From: Saprospiraceae bacterium
GTDB taxonomy: Bacteria; Bacteroidota; Bacteroidia; Chitinophagales; Saprospiraceae
Direction of reading: 5' to 3'
NCBI GenBank assembly: GCA_020850025.1
Contig: JADZFI010000078.1
Coordinates: 1-11,124, forward strand
Length of the DNA stretch: 11,124 nucleotides
The position numbers and the translations under genes were made by a program. The notes beneath the pieces are model-generated. The model saw only the letters and a list, made by a program, of their open reading frames with translations. It was not told the DNA's origin and did no database searches. Shown in pieces: positions 8,298-11,124 of the stretch (position 1 is the stretch's first letter; every line of letters begins with the position of its first letter).

Positions 8298-8361
8298 ACC
8301 TGGGTTGGGTGAGGTGTTTCCACAAAAAGGTGGTGAGCAGGAGTAGGATTTTGGTAATCAT
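8293..8361 (-). CDS. Possible 22-residue hydrophobic peptide
   Basis: An ATG at 8361 opens a 22-codon frame ending in TAA at 8293. The peptide begins MITKILLLLTTFLWK and ends in a short polar tail (QPRS), so it could be one membrane-spanning helix. Its leader (CAACAAATAATTAAGCC) resembles the A-rich leaders of the permease at 7531 and the ATPase at 9223, which is the main reason to list it. It ends 18 bp before the start of the divergent ATPase gene and could be a small membrane partner or a leader peptide. I recognise no family, and a frame this short can arise by chance. Confidence 0.3.
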   Translation of the reverse strand: MITKILLLLTTFLWKHLTQPRS

Positions 8362-8500
8362 GGCTTAATTATTTGTTGTTGGTCTTGTTTTTCCACTCAA
8401 ACACCAGCCGTCCCGCCTGATCAGATTGTTCGGATAAAAGCAGCTGTCAGACAGGTAGTTAATGTTACTGACCGCCGGGCGGCTGGAGTGAGTGAAAATT
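8362..8500. other. Intergenic spacer between the two ATPase genes
   Basis: This is the non-repeat part of the 271-bp gap between the ATPase genes. It holds two small perfect inverted repeats, CTGTCAGACAG (8444-8454) and CCGCCGGGCGG (8472-8482), each with 5-bp arms and a 1-bp centre. Neither is followed by a T-run on the minus strand, so I do not call a terminator. I see no recognisable promoter. The gap is long enough for a promoter serving the divergent ATPase and permease genes. Confidence 0.4.
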
Positions 8501-8549
8501 TCGTCTATCGTAGTCCGTCTACCGTTGGCCGTCTACCGTAACCCGTCAT
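8501..8549. repeat. YCGTNNN heptad array overlapping an ATPase stop codon
   Basis: Seven units occur at exact 7-bp spacing. Two start with TCGT (8501, 8508) and five with CCGT (8515, 8522, 8529, 8536, 8543). CCGTCTA occurs twice; the other tails vary. The TGA stop of the ATPase gene (8546-8548) lies inside the last unit. This matches the array at 2645-2679, where a TGA is also formed from CCGTCA-type sequence. On the minus strand the array begins at the stop codon and extends downstream. Confidence 0.85.
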
Positions 8550-9223
8550 ACATGAAAATTCTCCGTCACTACCCTACCGTCGAACAGATTGATCACGCGG
8601 TGTGCGAAACCGGCATCATGTGGGGAGTGGGTCACCATCACGATGGTGGCGCCTCCCTGATTGAGCTGGGTGAGGAGGTTCATCACTTCAAGGCCATTGG
8701 AGGAGTCGAGGTTACCGGTGGGTTCGTCGGCGAGGATCACCTTGGGATCTGCCACCACTGCCCGGGCGATGGCCACGCGTTGCTGCTGGCCCCCGGAAAG
8801 CTGTTGGGGGAAGTGATTGCGGCGGTGCATGATGTTCATGCGTTCCAGCTGCGCTTCTACTTTCTTTTTGCGCTCGGCAGCAGGCGTGTTCAGGTACAAT
8901 AGCGGCAGTTCCACGTTTTCGTACACACTCAGTTCGTCAATGAGGTTGAACGACTGGAAAACAAACCCGATATTGCCTTTGCGAAGGTTAGCGCGGCTGC
9001 GTTCGCTCATTTTGGCCACCTCTGTACCGAAGAAGTAATATTCTCCTTCGGAGGGATTGTCGAGCAGCCCCAGAATATTGAGCAGGGTAGATTTGCCACA
9101 ACCGGAGGGGCCCATCATGGCGACAAACTCGCCGGCCTGAATGTCAATACTTACGCCATTCAGCGCGGTGGTTTCCACTTCGTCGGTAGTAAAGAGCTTA
9201 TGGAGATTTACGGTCTTTATCAT
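8546..9223 (-). CDS. ABC transporter ATP-binding protein, canonical MacB/LolD type
   Basis: This is a 225-residue cytoplasmic ABC ATPase with every motif intact: Walker A GPSGCGKST (38-46), Q-loop glutamine Q90 in FVFQ, signature LSGGQQQRVAIARA (142-155), Walker B VILADE (162-167), D-loop NLDS (171-174) and switch histidine H199. The family includes MacB, LolD and YbbA, whose ATPases energise FtsX-type permeases. The start follows an A-rich leader with no clear Shine-Dalgarno sequence, 28 bp after the adaptor gene stop, so the two are surely co-transcribed. No permease gene follows it directly; the next genes are the divergent ATPase and three permeases. It may serve one of those permeases or one outside the window. 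The TGA stop falls in a heptad repeat array. Confidence 0.97.
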   Translation of the reverse strand: MIKTVNLHKLFTTDEVETTALNGVSIDIQAGEFVAMMGPSGCGKSTLLNILGLLDNPSEGEYYFFGTEVAKMSERSRANLRKGNIGFVFQSFNLIDELSVYENVELPLLYLNTPAAERKKKVEAQLERMNIMHRRNHFPQQLSGGQQQRVAIARAVVADPKVILADEPTGNLDSSNGLEVMNLLTQLNQGGATIVMVTHSPHDAGFAHRVINLFDGRVVTENFHV

Positions 9224-9251
9224 GGAGAGGTAATTTGTTGTGTTAAAAGGG

Positions 9252-10496
9252 TTATTGCAGGTTTAGCACGTCTTTGTCGCCAAAGTTCTCGTAGCTGGAG
9301 GTGATCACTTGTTCGCCAGGCTCCAGGCCGCTAAGTATTTCATAGAACTGCGGGTTTTTTCTGCCCAGTGAGATATTGCGTTTGGTGGCTTTGGCGCCGT
9401 CAGCACTGAGGACGTACACCCAGTTGCCGCCGGTATCAGAGAAGAAGCCGCCGGTGGCGAGCAGCGTGGCATCAGCGGGTTTGCCCAGTTGGAGCCGCAC
9501 CGGCACTGATTGCCCACGACGAATGCCTTCCGGAATTTTTTCGAACACCATATCCACGTCAAAGCGGCCGTTGCGCACTTCAGGGAACACTTTGGAGACT
9601 ACCAGTTTAACCGTTGCGCCATTGAACTCGAAGGAACCTTCCAGCCCCGGAAAAATGCGTGAAATATAGTGTTCATCCACTTCCACCCGCATTTTGAATC
9701 CGTTCAGATCATCAATCTGGCCAATGTTCTGCCCGGCTGTAATGCTGGCTCCAATTTCCACATCCACGCGGGAGAGCAAACCGGATACCGGAGCGCGAAC
9801 ATTGAGATTGGCCAGATTTTCCTTCATCATGGTCAGGTTCAGCTTGGTGCGATCAAGGGTGCCTTCCAGTTGTTTTATTTGGGTGAGGCTGTTTTCTTCC
9901 TGGAATTTCTGGTTTTCAATTTCAATTTCGCGCTGTTGCGACAAGCGTTCAAAAGTATTCTTACTGCGCTCCCACTCTTGTTGGGAGATCACCTTGTCCT
10001 GGTAGAGCTTCTGGTTGCGCTCGTAGTCGGCCTTGGCTTGCTGAATTTGGAAATCCAGTTCGGAGAGCGTTTTGCGCAGGGTGAATTTGTCCTGCCGCAG
10101 TCGGAGGCGCGTATTTTCCAGGTTGTTGATCAGGTCGTACATCTCTGTTTCGCGGTTCACAAAATCCAGCATCAGGCGCTGATTTTCCAGTTTCAGGATG
10201 AGATCGCCTTGTTTAACCGTAGCGCCGCCATCAATGAGTTTCTGAGCCACATACCCGCCTTCAATGGCATCGAGTTGGTAGGTTTTGAGCGGTTGAACAG
10301 CGCCGGTTACCACAATGAACTCGTCGAACACCCCGCGGGTTACCGATGAGATGGTAATCTTTTCCCTGCTTACATTCAGCGTGCTCTGACTTCCTTTCAG
10401 CAAGGTATGTATGGCAAAAACCAGAAAGGCTATTATGCCGACTCCCAAGGCTATGCGTTGGGGAGTGAATGTTTTTTTCTTGATAGGACGATCCAT
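9252..10496 (-). CDS. MacA/HlyD-type periplasmic adaptor (membrane fusion protein)
   Basis: This is a 414-residue adaptor expected to bridge an inner-membrane ABC permease and an outer-membrane channel. A basic N-terminus (RPIKKK) precedes one membrane anchor (about 15-34). A half biotinyl-lipoyl domain follows (about 75-105, with GGATVKQGDLILKLEN), then a long coiled-coil hairpin (about 112-230, rich in Glu, Gln, Arg and Leu), the second lipoyl half (NVRAPVSGLLSRV from 232), a beta-barrel domain (about 265-340) and a membrane-proximal domain (about 341-414). It is slightly longer than E. coli MacA. It is the first gene after a terminator and a regulatory interval, and so probably leads the export operon. 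A 9-unit heptad array touches its start codon, leaving no Shine-Dalgarno sequence. Confidence 0.95.
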   Translation of the reverse strand: MDRPIKKKTFTPQRIALGVGIIAFLVFAIHTLLKGSQSTLNVSREKITISSVTRGVFDEFIVVTGAVQPLKTYQLDAIEGGYVAQKLIDGGATVKQGDLILKLENQRLMLDFVNRETEMYDLINNLENTRLRLRQDKFTLRKTLSELDFQIQQAKADYERNQKLYQDKVISQQEWERSKNTFERLSQQREIEIENQKFQEENSLTQIKQLEGTLDRTKLNLTMMKENLANLNVRAPVSGLLSRVDVEIGASITAGQNIGQIDDLNGFKMRVEVDEHYISRIFPGLEGSFEFNGATVKLVVSKVFPEVRNGRFDVDMVFEKIPEGIRRGQSVPVRLQLGKPADATLLATGGFFSDTGGNWVYVLSADGAKATKRNISLGRKNPQFYEILSGLEPGEQVITSSYENFGDKDVLNLQ

Positions 10497-10559
10497 ACTT
10501 ACGACTTACGATTTACGATGTACGACTTGCGATGTACGACTTGCGATGTACGATGTAGG
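10497..10559. repeat. Nine-unit heptad array abutting the adaptor start codon
   Basis: Nine 7-bp units run without gaps on the plus strand. The consensus is A[CT][TG]T[AG]CG: ACTTACG twice, ATTTACG once, ATGTACG three times, ACTTGCG twice, with a final ATGTAGG. On the minus strand the transcript would carry repeated CGTANNT/CGCAAGT units ending at the base before the ATG at 10496. The array contains no Shine-Dalgarno sequence. It is related to the three units ahead of the divergent ATPase gene. Confidence 0.9.
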
Positions 10560-10574
10560 GGGAAGTTCGTGCCA
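10559..10574 (-). promoter_or_regulatory. Possible sigma-54-type promoter of the adaptor operon
   Basis: The minus strand reads TGGCACGAACTTCCCC. The first seven bases match the sigma-54 -24 element (TGGCACG) exactly. At the expected -12 position the sequence has CC where GC is normal, so the second half is imperfect. The 34-bp inverted repeat lies about 60-90 bp upstream of the -24 GG, a normal place for an enhancer-binding activator site. If real, transcription would start inside the heptad array and the leader would be almost pure heptads. I found no housekeeping-type promoter in this gap. Confidence 0.35.
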
Positions 10575-10629
10575 TTTTTATAAATAACTGATTATCAATA
10601 TATAAAAAAGAAATCCTACCGATTTTTTT

Positions 10630-10663
10630 GTTCGCGAACGTACGCGAATGTCCGAAATCGGAC
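10630..10663. promoter_or_regulatory. 34-bp composite inverted-repeat element, copy 2
   Basis: The plus strand shows the perfect palindrome GTTCGCGAAC (10630-10639) and the perfect inverted repeat GTCCGAAATCGGAC (10650-10663, 6-bp arms, AA centre), joined by GTACGCGAAT. The minus strand aligns without gaps to the plus strand of 2589-2622. The near edge is 134 bp upstream of the adaptor start. This is probably an operator or activator site for a dimeric regulator; its identity is unknown. Confidence 0.6.
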
Positions 10664-10676
10664 ACCTTTTGATGAT

Positions 10677-10698
10677 AAAAACGACCTCGGAGAGGTCT
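10677..10698 (-). terminator. Intrinsic terminator of the acyltransferase-like gene
   Basis: In the minus-strand direction GACCTC and GAGGTC form a perfect 6-bp stem with a TCC loop, followed by G and five Ts. It starts about 20 bp after the TAG stop of the upstream gene (10718). It should separate that gene from the export operon. Confidence 0.75.
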
Positions 10699-10717
10699 AA
10701 CGTTTGCAGAAATGCCA

Positions 10718-11124
10718 CTAAATATATTGAAGCCACCATTTTTCCCTGTGCCGGGCTTTATAGGAATCGTACCATCGGCAAAGCGGATACAGTGCTACGA
10801 CCACCATTAACCAGATGACATACACGGCCTCCAGACTAAATCCTTCGCCGGGGATGACGCAAAGGAAGGGCAACTGCGGCAGCGATGCCATGGCACGGAC
10901 CAGGTCATTTCCCCGGGCAAAGTAGGCGATGGCTGCCAACAGGTGAATCAGATAAATATGTGCCAGGTAATAGAAAAATGCCGTTCTGCCGTAAATACTC
11001 ATCCAGTTGGTAAAGCGGTTTTTAATCCCTTCCAGCATCGCCAGCAGGAGCATAGCAAATCCCATGGTGATGGAAAGGTATTGCAGGGAAGGCGGGTATT
11101 TGCTTACGTTCATAAAGGATCCCA
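10718..11124 (-). CDS. DUF1624 / heparan-alpha-glucosaminide N-acetyltransferase-like membrane protein (5' end cut)
   Basis: Only the last 134 codons are visible; the frame stays open to the window edge, so the internal ATG at 11113 is not the true start. The fragment opens with FMNVSKYPPSLQYL, matching the SFxNVxKYPPSLxYL motif of the DUF1624/HGSNAT-type membrane acetyltransferases common in Bacteroidota. The visible part has about three or four hydrophobic segments (around YLSITMGFAMLLLAML, FFYYLAHIYLIHLLAAIAYF and AVYVIWLMVVVALYPL) and a basic cytoplasmic end (KARHREKWW). Full-length relatives have some 350-400 residues and are thought to transfer acetyl groups from acetyl-CoA across the membrane to sugars; most bacterial members are uncharacterised. 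A terminator follows, so no functional link with the exporter is implied. Confidence 0.8.
   Translation of the reverse strand, partial: GSFMNVSKYPPSLQYLSITMGFAMLLLAMLEGIKNRFTNWMSIYGRTAFFYYLAHIYLIHLLAAIAYFARGNDLVRAMASLPQLPFLCVIPGEGFSLEAVYVIWLMVVVALYPLCRWYDSYKARHREKWWLQYI

Noticed and set aside
8472..8482. Terminator after the canonical ATPase gene (CCGCCGGGCGG)
   Set aside because: The stem is only 5 bp with a 1-bp centre, which cannot form a normal loop, and no T-run follows in the direction of transcription.
9669..10349. A plus-strand open frame of 226 codons opposite the adaptor gene
   Set aside because: It is antisense to the coiled-coil and lipoyl regions of a clear adaptor. Its hydrophobic look results from reading Glu/Lys/Gln-rich codons on the other strand.
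10497..10559. CRISPR array
   Set aside because: The units are 7 bp with no spacers, far from the repeat-spacer design of CRISPR, and no cas gene is present.
1..11124. tRNA, rRNA, insertion sequence or phage attachment site
   Set aside because: No cloverleaf, transposase frame or terminal inverted repeat with target duplication was seen on either strand.

Overview
The window comes from a member of the Bacteroidota. The evidence is the run of roughly 800-residue FtsX/MacB-type permeases common in that phylum, the A-rich start-codon leaders without clear Shine-Dalgarno sequences, and the DUF1624-type acetyltransferase fragment at the right edge. Lineages such as Saprospiria, Cytophagia or Chitinophagia all fit; the genus cannot be read from this sequence. 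All recognised genes lie on the minus strand, so transcription runs from right to left.

In transcription order: (i) 10718-11124 is the 3' end of a multi-pass membrane acyltransferase-like gene, followed by a good intrinsic terminator at 10677-10698. (ii) 10497-10676 is a regulatory interval with a 34-bp composite inverted repeat, a sigma-54-like -24 element and a 63-bp tract of nine 7-bp repeats that abuts the next start codon. (iii) 9252-10496 encodes a MacA/HlyD-type periplasmic adaptor. (iv) 8546-9223 is a canonical MacB/LolD-type ABC ATPase. (v) 8275-8545 is a spacer with a heptad array on the stop codon of the ATPase gene, a possible 22-residue hydrophobic peptide gene, and a second short heptad tract just before the next start. 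(vi) 7591-8274 is a second ABC ATPase with an unusual signature region and D-loop. (vii) 5096-7531 and 2669-5080 are two long FtsX-type permeases. (viii) 2432-2668 is a spacer with two heptad tracts and a second copy of the 34-bp repeat element. (ix) 2-2431 is a third long permease, open over its whole visible length and probably lacking only its last few codons.

Together the genes look like a MacAB-like tripartite export locus in split form. It has one adaptor, two separate ATPases and three permeases that each carry two fused MacB-like halves. No TolC-like outer-membrane channel lies in the window. The substrate cannot be deduced. The protein families are well known; the less familiar layer is in the gaps between genes. 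Short arrays of 7-bp units sit exactly on gene boundaries: CCGTNNN units over stop codons, and units with a minus-strand consensus near CGYAAGT ahead of start codons. A shared 34-bp composite inverted repeat precedes both the adaptor gene and the distal permease gene and may place the two transcription units under one regulator.
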